NCBI GenBank assembly: GCA_937901395.1 | Contig: CALCDB010000047.1 | Location: 1 to 31,953, forward strand | Direction: 5' to 3' | Length of the DNA stretch: 31,953 nt | Source: an uncultured Verrucomicrobiota bacterium | Lineage (GTDB): Bacteria > Verrucomicrobiota > Kiritimatiellia > RFP12 > UBA1067 | Shown here: one piece after another, positions 23,894 to 31,940 of the stretch | Layout: each line of letters starts with the position of its first letter | How positions within the stretch are numbered: the first letter of the stretch is position 1 | Made by a program: the position numbers and the translations under genes | Notes under the pieces: generated by a model | Seen by the model: only the letters and a program-made list of their open reading frames with translations | What the model was told of the DNA's origin: nothing | Databases searched by the model: none

Positions 23894-25789
23894 TTATGCT
23901 TTTTTATCCTGAAAATCAACCACTTGCTCTGCTATAAGTCTACGGATGTGCCCTTTCAATTCTTCACCACGTATCTCAGAGAACCGCTTCTTTTCAACGG
24001 CAAGTTGCAATTTACGAATTTCCACCTCTTCACCACCACTTGCTGGCAAACTCCGTTGAAGTCGATCTAAGGCATCATCCCACAAGTTATAGATAATATC
24101 TTTAAGCATTTCACTCGCAGTAAGATTGCTTATCTCCGTTGAATTACGCGTCTGCGAAATCTTATTAAACCACTTTTGCTCACTGGGCGATAATCTATCC
24201 ACAAACACCTGCATTAAATCCGCCCCATTAATTGTCTCATTCCGCCAAACCTCAATGAATCGGCGAGTGAACTCATGACCGATTATGCTTGGTGGTAACA
24301 ATTCTCCCAACAATGCATCCATCTCCTTGTTGTATTCATTGGCCAATAGCAATGCACATAAGGCTAACTCTCTCTTCGATGGGGGTATTGCCTGCGAAGC
24401 TTCCTCGCCAGATACGATAGACGAATTATTATGCGCCTCGTCGCTCTTCGCCTCTCTCTCAAAACTAATTGGCCGAACTGCCTTTAAGTTCAGCTTCTCT
24501 AATTCCTCGTTGAGCGCCGTTACTGGAAGATTCAACAGTATTGAAGCCTCCTTGATCATGCTCGCACGAATTACCGCGCTCTCTGCCGACGCGATTGTCG
24601 TCAATATCGCCTTCGCGATGCGCATAACCGCATCAGTGGAATCTGGCATTTTCTCTTTCGCTCGCTCCACCCTAACTTGAAAGGACATTATCGACTCCGC
24701 TTTGTCTAAAAGAGTCTGAAACTCATCCTTCGTGTGCTTGCACAGATAAGAGTCTGGATCATCCCCATTTGGCAGCGACACTACCCGAACTGGCATCTCC
24801 GCCGCTAAGAACAGGCTCGCCGTTCGGATTGTCGCCTTGTGCCCTGCCGCATCATCGTCAAATACCAAAGCCACCTGATCGGCGACTCGCTTTAGACTTT
24901 GAACATGATCATTGGTGAAGGCCGTTCCCTGTGAGGCGACCGCAATCGGGAATCCGCTGATATGCAAACGAATTGTATCAATCTGCCCTTCGCATACGAT
25001 TGCCTCGCGATGCTCGCTTCTGGCGATGTTGCCCGCCGCCTTGTCAAGGCCAAAGAGTATTTTCGATTTCTTGAAGATGGATGTTTCGGGAGAATTCACA
25101 TACTTCCCGGAATTTTTTGATGCTATCAACTGCCGCCCCGAAAACGCCACTACCCTGCCTTGCTTATCGCGAATCGTGAACATGAGCCGCCCGCCGAAGC
25201 GATGATACCCGCTATCTCCTGCGCCTTGCGGCGGCTTGATTATGCCCGCTTCGGATAGTTCCGCTTCCGTATAGCCGTACTTCGCCGCCCACTTGAGTAT
25301 CGTCGCGATCCCCTTGGGCGCATACCCAATCATGAAACTCTCTCTTACCTCATCGTTAAGATTCCGCTTGTCTAAATATGCACGCGCCAATTCCGCTTCT
25401 TTTGTCTTGATGAGACACCTGTGATAGAACTCTGCGAGTTCCGCCATCAAGGCGTAAAGCCGCTGATTTTTCTTATTGCCTAAACTATGATTGTCGTCAA
25501 TCTTTATCCCGAAGCGTTCGGCTAATTTTTTCACCGCTTCAACGAAGGATAGGCCTTCCATCTTTGACACGAATTTTATCGCATCGCCAGATTCTCCACA
25601 CCCAAAGCAATGATAATATCCACGTGCTTCATTGACCACGAACGATGGCGTCTTTTCGTGATGGAACGGACAACACGCCTTCTTTGAAGCTCCTGCGCTT
25701 TTTAGGTGTATTCCATAAGAGGCAATCAAATCTACGAGATCGACTCGCGATTTGACTTCCTCTATTACCGCCTCGCTAACACCTGCCAA
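23894..25789 (-). CDS. dnaG: DNA primase DnaG
   Basis: A 631-residue primase that lays RNA primers for replication. The zinc-binding domain has C40, H43, C61 and C64 (CPFH..CFGC). The RNA polymerase core and TOPRIM domain show EGQID (267-271) and DDDAAG (311-316), where DnaG proteins usually have EGYMD and DGDxAG. The C-terminal helicase-binding region (about 465-631) is divergent. The start codon is TTG (25787-25789), giving the normal MAGVSEAVIEEVKSRVDLVDLI N-terminus in length; AAGG lies about 11 bases upstream. It sits between fucU and moxR, apart from the usual rpsU-dnaG-rpoD context. Confidence 0.95.
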   Translation of the reverse strand: MAGVSEAVIEEVKSRVDLVDLIASYGIHLKSAGASKKACCPFHHEKTPSFVVNEARGYYHCFGCGESGDAIKFVSKMEGLSFVEAVKKLAERFGIKIDDNHSLGNKKNQRLYALMAELAEFYHRCLIKTKEAELARAYLDKRNLNDEVRESFMIGYAPKGIATILKWAAKYGYTEAELSEAGIIKPPQGAGDSGYHRFGGRLMFTIRDKQGRVVAFSGRQLIASKNSGKYVNSPETSIFKKSKILFGLDKAAGNIARSEHREAIVCEGQIDTIRLHISGFPIAVASQGTAFTNDHVQSLKRVADQVALVFDDDAAGHKATIRTASLFLAAEMPVRVVSLPNGDDPDSYLCKHTKDEFQTLLDKAESIMSFQVRVERAKEKMPDSTDAVMRIAKAILTTIASAESAVIRASMIKEASILLNLPVTALNEELEKLNLKAVRPISFEREAKSDEAHNNSSIVSGEEASQAIPPSKRELALCALLLANEYNKEMDALLGELLPPSIIGHEFTRRFIEVWRNETINGADLMQVFVDRLSPSEQKWFNKISQTRNSTEISNLTASEMLKDIIYNLWDDALDRLQRSLPASGGEEVEIRKLQLAVEKKRFSEIRGEELKGHIRRLIAEQVVDFQDKKA

Positions 25790-25802
25790 GATATCACTTG
25801 CC

Positions 25803-26231
25803 TTAGGCTATCGGCGTTACGCCTTTTTTGAGAATGATATTGCCGTACTTGGCGGTTTCGCCGGTAAGTACGATGGCATACGCTTTCTTCGCACGCTCGT
25901 AAAATGCGTAACGTTCCATCCGTTCGATAGTCCCTTCATAACCCAATGCCTTACGGTACTTCTTCTCGACTTCAGGGTCAAGCGTATCTCCCTTTACGGC
26001 TTCCATCATCACCACTGGCGTTGAATACGAATCCAATTCAAAAAGCGGTATCAACCCCGCCAAGAGCTTATCGCACCCTAAACCATCCGCACGCAACACT
26101 ACCGCGCCATCACGCCCGAAGTAATGCGCCGGAAAGTGCGCGTCCGAGAATACGATTTCATCTCCGTGACCCATCTCATCGAGAATCTTGAGTAGTTCTG
26201 GTGATACTACTGGTGAAATGCCTTTTAACAT
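25803..26231 (-). CDS. fucU: L-fucose mutarotase (RbsD/FucU family)
   Basis: A 142-residue enzyme that interconverts alpha and beta anomers of L-fucose. MLKGISPVVSPELLKILDEMGHGDEIVFSDAHFPA (split across 1-35) carries His22 and the Asp residues of the active site. FELDSYSTPVVMMEAVKGDTLDPEVEKKYR and FYERAKKAYAIVLTGETAKYGNIILKKGVTP follow, strongly resembling E. coli FucU. AAAGGA lies 7 bases before the ATG. No other fucose pathway gene (fucI, fucK, fucA, fucP) lies nearby. It is embedded between an unknown membrane-anchored protein gene and dnaG. Confidence 0.93.
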   Translation of the reverse strand: MLKGISPVVSPELLKILDEMGHGDEIVFSDAHFPAHYFGRDGAVVLRADGLGCDKLLAGLIPLFELDSYSTPVVMMEAVKGDTLDPEVEKKYRKALGYEGTIERMERYAFYERAKKAYAIVLTGETAKYGNIILKKGVTPIA

Positions 26232-26243
26232 TTTATCGTCCTT

Positions 26244-26834
26244 TCATTTTCCCTTGTTTGGCAATTGCCCTGTTACATCGAGTATATATGCCGCATCCGC
26301 CCAACACGGATGCGTCTTGTCTTGAAAAATCTGCTGTAGAATCGGTTTCTTCACCGCTTCGTCTCGGTTGAGTATATCTTGAAATACCGTCTCGATGATC
26401 TCTGCGTCAACGGTCTTATCCATTAGCACTCCCGCCAATAGCATTATCCTTTCATCAGGTATGAGATTCAGCGCTCGATGAATGCATTCGTCCCGCCGGG
26501 CTGGAGGAATGTTCTTGAATGTCTTTACGAATTCATCTATGTCCTTAAGCTCGACGCTACCCTTCTCCGCCTCCACCCAACTATCCGTGAGCGCATCAAA
26601 TGTATCAACGCTTTTCTCCTCGCTATCCGCCTCTCCTTCGTCCTCCCGCACGACCTCGAAAGCCTCTTCCGTCGCCTTTGTTGTTTGCGGTTTCGCCTCG
26701 TCGATCTTGATGTTACGCGAAGTCGTGGCGGTCGTCGAGCTCGTCTCCAACGGCCTTGACTTGAATATCATCGCCGCCCCAGCGATTATCAGCCCTACGA
26801 TAATTGCCCAAGATAGTTTTTTGGCCTTGCTCAT
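26244..26834 (-). CDS. Uncharacterised single-pass membrane protein in the kinase-sigma operon
   Basis: A 196-residue protein I do not recognise. A short cytoplasmic tail precedes one membrane helix (about 8-24). A low-complexity linker follows, rich in Thr, Glu and Ser (about 28-78). The C-terminal part (about 80-196) is helical, with repeated patterns such as IPPARRDECIHRALNLIP and DERIMLLAGVLMDK that suggest HEAT-like or other alpha-solenoid packing. The start overlaps the sigma factor stop by one base. Position directly after an ECF sigma gene makes an anti-sigma or sensor role worth testing, but no known anti-sigma motif is visible. Confidence 0.6.
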   Translation of the reverse strand: MSKAKKLSWAIIVGLIIAGAAMIFKSRPLETSSTTATTSRNIKIDEAKPQTTKATEEAFEVVREDEGEADSEEKSVDTFDALTDSWVEAEKGSVELKDIDEFVKTFKNIPPARRDECIHRALNLIPDERIMLLAGVLMDKTVDAEIIETVFQDILNRDEAVKKPILQQIFQDKTHPCWADAAYILDVTGQLPNKGK

Positions 26835-27478
26835 CAGTTCTCCTTTCCGATCATCTCCTTGCCGGTAGCTATGATCCGTCGCTCAATTCGCGTCTTTATT
26901 TGGCTCACGGAATTTCTTGAAATGCCGAACCTTCTGGCCACATCCGCAATATCCTCGCCCTCCATCGCGTATGCACGATATACCTGCCGATCGCGCTCCG
27001 AAAGCGCCGTTCTCATTAGCACATGCTCACGCGCATTTTCCAACACTGCCCTGCGCCAATCGTCATCCAACTTCTCTACCGCCATCGTCGAATTATCGAC
27101 TATCGTATCCGCGATCGTTCGGCCTTCTTCATCTCCCTTGACTGGCGTATCAATCGAAATCTTGTTGTCGCTTTGCCTTACCATATCTTTCCGATGCGCC
27201 ATATGCACTTCATTCACGATCATCGCGGCCAAATACGAATGAAATTTTCCTCTCTCCGGCGTCCATTGCCCGCTTCGCAATACCTCGACCAACTTCCCCA
27301 ATACCGTCATCACTATATCATCAGCATTTTCTTCTCCGCCCTTGAACACGGCGAATTGACGAATGGCGCCTTGATATGTATCCCAAAACCTTACCCACGC
27401 AGCCGAGTCGTCGCTGGGCGCCAAGCTTTTAATCTTCGCGATTAGGGTCATCGAGGTTACTGGAAATGATTCACTCAT
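26834..27478 (-). CDS. ECF-type RNA polymerase sigma factor linked to a Ser/Thr kinase
   Basis: A 214-residue extracytoplasmic-function sigma factor. Region 2 includes SAAWVRFWDTYQGAIRQFA and ENADDIVMTVLGKLVEVLR. Region 4 is ALSERDRQVYRAYAMEG with the DNA-binding helix-turn-helix DIADVARRFGISRNSVSQI and a basic end. The chosen ATG at 27478 overlaps the kinase stop by 8 bases (ATGAGTGA). The longer frame to 27562 overlaps the kinase heavily and adds a Cys-rich stretch without similarity. No anti-sigma gene is evident. Kinase-linked ECF groups are known (for example Vibrio EcfP with PknT), so phosphorylation control is plausible. Confidence 0.88.
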   Translation of the reverse strand: MSESFPVTSMTLIAKIKSLAPSDDSAAWVRFWDTYQGAIRQFAVFKGGEENADDIVMTVLGKLVEVLRSGQWTPERGKFHSYLAAMIVNEVHMAHRKDMVRQSDNKISIDTPVKGDEEGRTIADTIVDNSTMAVEKLDDDWRRAVLENAREHVLMRTALSERDRQVYRAYAMEGEDIADVARRFGISRNSVSQIKTRIERRIIATGKEMIGKEN

Positions 27479-28817
27479 CGTTTTGCAACTCGCGCATTTT
27501 CTCCAACCCTCGCTCCAATAGCCAGCAAAGCACATCGTCTTGCGCGCCATACACATACCCATTTGGACCCATCGCCGCCTCGCCCGTCTCCTCTATCCCT
27601 CTTTGCAGACGCTCCAAATCCGCAATCGCGCGCTCAATGGTGATCTTTCCCGTCCCAAGGTTGACGAATGTCTCATGGGTAATTACTAACAAGTCTATCT
27701 GTGCGGTGGCTAAGTCTTCGCGCGCTGGAACGATCAAGTCTCCATTGTCATTAATTTGCGCATCGGTCTTTGCATCCGCTGGAATCTTGAAGATATCATC
27801 GAAACTGAATAGCAATCGGCTCCCCTCTAAGAAACGGCTCTCCGCCTTCCAAAGCTTGCGCTCCATATCGTGGCGAATTAGCACATACCCAATCGCCACC
27901 ATCAGAAGAACCGCAGCTCCCGTTACCCAACGTGCCAAATGCCGCGCTAAATGACCGCGCTGCTTCTCCTTAAGCCAACGATTCTCCGCCTCCAACTCTT
28001 CATATTCGCGATCCTTCTTATCCTCTTCGGCATACGATAGACATTCGCGCCCATTCGGATTGGAATGTAGGAGCTTCGGAATGATACGTTTCCATACCGC
28101 CTTGTACGTCTCCAAGTTTTCTATTACATCAGTGCGCGCATCACACCACGTTCCAGTTAATAGGCGATAGACGATTACTCCAAGCGCATACCAATCTGAT
28201 TGCGGACTCGCCGCTACTCCCATCTCCAATTCTGGCGCCATATACCCAAGCGATCCCATTACCAGATTACGCCCCTCTCGCATCTTCACGATGGTGCGAA
28301 CCGTATCAACGATCTGCACCCCATCGCCTTTGACGTCAAACACCTTGGAAATGCCAAAATCCGTTATCACCGCGTGCTCATCTGGACCAATCAGAATATT
28401 CTGCAACTTTAAGTCTCGGTGAATCACTCCGTTTGCGTGAATGTAGTTCAACCCCTCGCGGATATCATCATACCATACCCCTATCTGCTCTTCGTCTACC
28501 GTCCCGGGTTCTACTTCGGCCAATGATTTCAATTCTCCCTGCCGACTGAGAATCATATCCATCGCAAAATAAGGTCGCCCGCTTTCATCGTCTGTTCCAA
28601 AATCAGTTACCTTCACTATCCTTGGGTGGTTTAGTCGCGCCAATAACCGCCCTTCGGTCATGAAGCGTTCTTTTACCTCAGCTTCGTTCTTTTCGTATGT
28701 GAATAATTTTAGCGCATGGCGAGAACCAAGTCTGATATTCTCAACCTCGTACACTTCACTCATCCCGCCTTTGCCTATAAGACGAATGACTTTATATCCA
28801 CCAATCTGTTTATCCAT
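27471..28817 (-). CDS. Transmembrane eukaryotic-like Ser/Thr protein kinase
   Basis: A 448-residue Hanks-type kinase. The Gly-rich loop GKGGMSEVY spans 15-23 and the ATP-binding Lys is Lys37 (HALKLF). The catalytic loop HRDLKLQN is at 133-140, DFG at 153-155 and APE at 194-196. A charged coiled linker (about 262-292) leads to one membrane helix (about 297-315) and a 130-residue extracytoplasmic domain of unknown fold. That domain lacks PASTA repeats. It is the first gene of a nine-gene operon and overlaps the ECF sigma gene, its likely substrate. All catalytic residues are present. Confidence 0.93.
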   Translation of the reverse strand: MDKQIGGYKVIRLIGKGGMSEVYEVENIRLGSRHALKLFTYEKNEAEVKERFMTEGRLLARLNHPRIVKVTDFGTDDESGRPYFAMDMILSRQGELKSLAEVEPGTVDEEQIGVWYDDIREGLNYIHANGVIHRDLKLQNILIGPDEHAVITDFGISKVFDVKGDGVQIVDTVRTIVKMREGRNLVMGSLGYMAPELEMGVAASPQSDWYALGVIVYRLLTGTWCDARTDVIENLETYKAVWKRIIPKLLHSNPNGRECLSYAEEDKKDREYEELEAENRWLKEKQRGHLARHLARWVTGAAVLLMVAIGYVLIRHDMERKLWKAESRFLEGSRLLFSFDDIFKIPADAKTDAQINDNGDLIVPAREDLATAQIDLLVITHETFVNLGTGKITIERAIADLERLQRGIEETGEAAMGPNGYVYGAQDDVLCWLLERGLEKMRELQNDE

Positions 28818-28843
28818 AAATATTACCTGAACAAGACGCGCTT

Positions 28844-28872
28844 ATTATATAAAATCTACCCCCAAAAATCAA
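28844..28872 (-). promoter_or_regulatory. Promoter of the kinase-sigma-fucU-dnaG-moxR operon
   Basis: On the minus strand, -35 TTGATT (28867-28872), a 17-base spacer and perfect -10 TATAAT (28844-28849). A GGGGGTA run lies inside the spacer. The transcript start would be about 20 bases before the kinase ATG, with CAGGTAA as a weak ribosome site. Confidence 0.72.
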
Positions 28873-28905
28873 CCCCAACGCCCTCGAAGTTAACGCCCCT
28901 CGCCT

Positions 28906-29325
28906 TTAAGAAATTACGATCCTCCGCCGCTCCTCGCCTCCCTCGAGATGCGTAAATACGATGTGTATCGCATCTTCAGGAATAAGCGAACCCGCTCTCT
29001 CTGGCCACTCTACCGCTAATATCGCCCCGCGCGACAAATAATCCTCCCACCCAATCGATAGCACATCGCTCTCATCATTGAGTCGATATAAATCCATATG
29101 CACCAAAAGTTGTTCGCCTTGATGCTCCTGAACGAGACAAAACGTTGGCGAAGTAACGCGCCCCTTTACCTTCAGCGCCGCCGCCAACCCCTGCGTGAAT
29201 GTCGTCTTTCCTGCGCCCAAATCTCCCTCCAGACAAATCACATCGCCTGGCCGTAATTCTCTCGCCAAACGCGCGGCCAAATCCCAAGTCGCCTCTACCG
29301 AATCTACCTCAAATGAGCCCTTCAT
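28906..29325 (-). CDS. tsaE: tRNA t6A biosynthesis ATPase TsaE
   Basis: A 139-residue P-loop ATPase that cycles the TsaB-TsaD complex making N6-threonylcarbamoyladenosine at tRNA position 37. Walker A GDLGAGKT (34-41), SPTF (59-62), HMDLYRL (76-82) and VEWPE (105-109) are the standard TsaE motifs. The start overlaps the dehydrogenase gene by 17 bases. tsaB, tsaC and tsaD are not in the window. Confidence 0.95.
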   Translation of the reverse strand: MKGSFEVDSVEATWDLAARLARELRPGDVICLEGDLGAGKTTFTQGLAAALKVKGRVTSPTFCLVQEHQGEQLLVHMDLYRLNDESDVLSIGWEDYLSRGAILAVEWPERAGSLIPEDAIHIVFTHLEGGEERRRIVIS

Positions 29326-30232
29326 TCGCCAACTCCGTGAACATCTCCCTTACATATCGCGGCGAGAATGCCGACGAATGCGGCATCAATACTAAATTCG
29401 GCAATGCCGTCTTGTTTGGATTGATTCCTCCCCTATTCCCTCCCCGTCTATGCCCTTGCCAAATCTCCGAACTCTCGCCCTTGCAGACATCAAGATACGC
29501 CCCCGCGATCTTGTGTCCCTTAAGCGCCGCGAGTAATGCCGCCTCGTCAATGGAATTTCCGCGCCCGACATTGATTACCACGCACCTTTTCGGCAGCCAA
29601 CTCAACTTCTTCGCATCCAATAGATTATCCGTTCCCGAATTTGACGGCAACGCCAAGATAAACCAATCCGCCTCCTTCGCCGCCTTCGGTAGTTCGCCGA
29701 TGTTCTTGCGCGTAAAACCTTCCGTCTCCACCCCAAAGCCATCCAATGTCTTCTTGATCGCATGGCCGATTCGCCCGAAGCCTACTATTACCGCCTTGGT
29801 TCCGGCCAACGAATAACACTTGTCCGATAACCAGCTTCTCGCCCAATGTGGCTTATGCCGTTCGATCGCGAAAAATCCATGCGCCCACGCCAGCATAAAG
29901 CCAACTACGCTCTCTGCGATTATCTTGCCGTGAAATCCGCCAAAATGCATCGTTACGCCAGCTGGCGCCGATTCCGGCAACAATTCCTTCCCCGCTGCCG
30001 GTGTGGATAAAACCCTTAACTTGCCCGCCTTCTTGAACCATTCCGCCTTGAACTTCCAAACCATTGCATGCGTTGCTTCTGGTAAAAGCCGAAGAAAATC
30101 ACGCTCGGAAGATACCGCCTCTACTCTATCGCCATTCGCTACCAACGAACGCAAATAGGCGATATCCAACTCATTCGCGCTAAAACACTTTTCCGGCCAA
30201 TGTAGCCATACAAGATGGAACTTATTTTTCGT
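29309..30232 (-). CDS. D-2-hydroxyacid dehydrogenase (NAD-binding), probable ACG start
   Basis: An NAD(P)-dependent dehydrogenase of the D-isomer-specific family; substrate unknown. The Rossmann motif VGFGRIG is at 150-156 (307-residue numbering), with NVGRGNSIDEAAL and PHSSAFS carrying expected Arg and His catalytic residues. The usual catalytic Glu region is altered and followed by an Arg/Gly-rich insert (GHRRGGNRGG). The first conventional start (TTG, 30167-30169) has no ribosome site and removes the opening beta strand. The frame stays open upstream and encodes KFHLVWLHWPEKCFSANE, a sensible N-terminus. It begins at ACG (30230-30232) with AAGGGGA 6 bases before. The downstream end overlaps tsaE by 17 bases. 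Confidence 0.8.
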   Translation of the reverse strand, partial: TKNKFHLVWLHWPEKCFSANELDIAYLRSLVANGDRVEAVSSERDFLRLLPEATHAMVWKFKAEWFKKAGKLRVLSTPAAGKELLPESAPAGVTMHFGGFHGKIIAESVVGFMLAWAHGFFAIERHKPHWARSWLSDKCYSLAGTKAVIVGFGRIGHAIKKTLDGFGVETEGFTRKNIGELPKAAKEADWFILALPSNSGTDNLLDAKKLSWLPKRCVVINVGRGNSIDEAALLAALKGHKIAGAYLDVCKGESSEIWQGHRRGGNRGGINPNKTALPNLVLMPHSSAFSPRYVREMFTELANEGLI

Positions 30233-31901
30233 CCAATGTCCCCTTGTATGTTACTCTACGAACTTTGCCGATGGAAGTTCTCTCCAATGGTTCTTTGGAA
30301 ACCACTACCTTGCGAACCCTCTTGTAATCCGCGAGTTCCGCGCATTTCTCCTGCGCCCGCTTGATCGCAATCTTCTCCACCTCTTCCCATGCTGGCATCT
30401 TGCCGCCATTCTGCGCCTTGAACCATTCCTCGTTTGGATAAATCACCGCGCCTACCTTCTCGCCGGGATCGCTGCCTTGCGTCCACCCGATTACCACTAC
30501 ATCCTGAATCGATGGCTCTTTGGCGATCATGATCTCGACTTCTTCTGGATAGATGTTCTTGCCTTCGCGATTCACGATCAACGCCTTCTTGCGTCCGCGA
30601 ATGGTGATGAATCCATCCTCGTCCATCGACGCGAGATCGCCAGTTCTCAGCCAAAGCCCCCCCTTGCCATCATCATCAAAAGCTTCCTTCGTTGCCTCTG
30701 GATTGTGATAATAGCCCTGCATCACAATCGGCCCCTTTACCTGCAACTCGCCTACTCCCTGCTCGTTCTTATCCGCTAATCGAACCTCAATGCCCTTGAT
30801 CGCCGGACCTATCGTGCCGATCTTAATTACTTCCGGCGGACATACCGATACGATTGGAGAACATTCCGTAAGCCCGTATCCCTCGAGGAAGCGCACGTGT
30901 ATGCGCTTGAAGCTATCCATTACCGGTCTCGGACATGGCGCTCCTCCCGTGATGAAGAAGCGCAACTTTCCGCCGAGTTTCAGCTTTACCATATGCATTA
31001 CTGGTCCGCGTAGACCAATCTTCATCAGGAACTGCGCTATCTTCGATTTCGCCAGCCCGTCTTCGATCTTGTCATGCAATTTCTCCGCCAACAATGGCAC
31101 GGCGCATAACACAGTCGGCTTCAAATCGTGAATATCCTGCCCTACCGTACGAAGCGATTGACAGAAGCACATCGCCGCGCCCTTCATGAAGGAGGCGATG
31201 AAATTCGCCGAAAACGAAAACGCATGGAATAATGGCAACACTACGAAAAACGAATCCGTATGGTCAACCGCGCCGAAAATATCATACGCGCCCTCAAGGT
31301 CGGCGATGAAGTTGGAATGTTTCAACATCGCTCCCTTGGGCTTGCCGGTCGTGCCGGAAGTGTAGATGATTGATGCGATATCCTCCGGCTGCGCCACATG
31401 CGTATCATACCATTCGCCGCCGCCTTCTACCCGCAACTTCGAATACTCTACTACGTCAATCCGCTCGTCGATCTTCTGCCCGTCGAATATTACGCCATCC
31501 GTGATTACGACCGCCCGCAAGCACGGCAGGTTTTTCGCAATCATCATCATCATCTTGAGATGCGCCTTATCCGTCGTTACCACGCGAACTTCCGCATCCT
31601 TGAGAATGAACTCCACTTCATCATTATGCAACTTCGGGTCGATCGGCACCACCGATACTCCCGTGCCGACTTGCGCAAGATATGCCTCAATCCAATCCGG
31701 CCCATTACCCAAAATGATGGCGGCGTTCTCTTCGCGTGGCTTTAGTGCGAATCTTCGCCCATACCCTTCGGCGATCTCGCGAACCCTCTTCAATGTCTCG
31801 CCGTATGTCTGCGTCCGCCATGCTTTCTTTGCACAATACTTGAACGCGACTGCCTTAGGTAGCGCCTTCGCCCATTTTTCCAACAATCCTCTAATAGTCA
31901 T
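30222..31901 (-). CDS. AMP-dependent acyl-CoA synthetase / long-chain fatty acid-CoA ligase family
   Basis: A 559-residue adenylate-forming enzyme that activates a carboxylic acid, probably a fatty acid, as acyl-AMP and then acyl-CoA or acyl-ACP. The P-loop YTSGTTGKPKG is at 180-190, GYGLTE at 341-346, RTGD at 419-422, and the C-terminal catalytic Lys546 lies in SIGKVRR. I chose the ATG at 31901. The longer frame to 31940 would start inside the -35 box. The chosen start lies about 10 bases after the -10, so the message may be leaderless. The dehydrogenase reading frame overlaps its 3' end. The exact acid cannot be told from sequence. Confidence 0.88.
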   Translation of the reverse strand: MTIRGLLEKWAKALPKAVAFKYCAKKAWRTQTYGETLKRVREIAEGYGRRFALKPREENAAIILGNGPDWIEAYLAQVGTGVSVVPIDPKLHNDEVEFILKDAEVRVVTTDKAHLKMMMMIAKNLPCLRAVVITDGVIFDGQKIDERIDVVEYSKLRVEGGGEWYDTHVAQPEDIASIIYTSGTTGKPKGAMLKHSNFIADLEGAYDIFGAVDHTDSFFVVLPLFHAFSFSANFIASFMKGAAMCFCQSLRTVGQDIHDLKPTVLCAVPLLAEKLHDKIEDGLAKSKIAQFLMKIGLRGPVMHMVKLKLGGKLRFFITGGAPCPRPVMDSFKRIHVRFLEGYGLTECSPIVSVCPPEVIKIGTIGPAIKGIEVRLADKNEQGVGELQVKGPIVMQGYYHNPEATKEAFDDDGKGGLWLRTGDLASMDEDGFITIRGRKKALIVNREGKNIYPEEVEIMIAKEPSIQDVVVIGWTQGSDPGEKVGAVIYPNEEWFKAQNGGKMPAWEEVEKIAIKRAQEKCAELADYKRVRKVVVSKEPLERTSIGKVRRVTYKGTLDEK

Positions 31902-31911
31902 AGTGCTTGAT

Positions 31912-31940
31912 ATTTTAGCATTTACCCCCGATTTCATCAA
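31912..31940 (-). promoter_or_regulatory. Promoter of the acyl-CoA ligase-dehydrogenase-tsaE unit
   Basis: On the minus strand, -35 TTGATG (31935-31940), a 17-base spacer holding GGGGGTA, and -10 TAAAAT (31912-31917). The -10 ends 10 bases before the ATG at 31901, as at pcnB, predicting a leader of about 4 bases. Confidence 0.55.
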
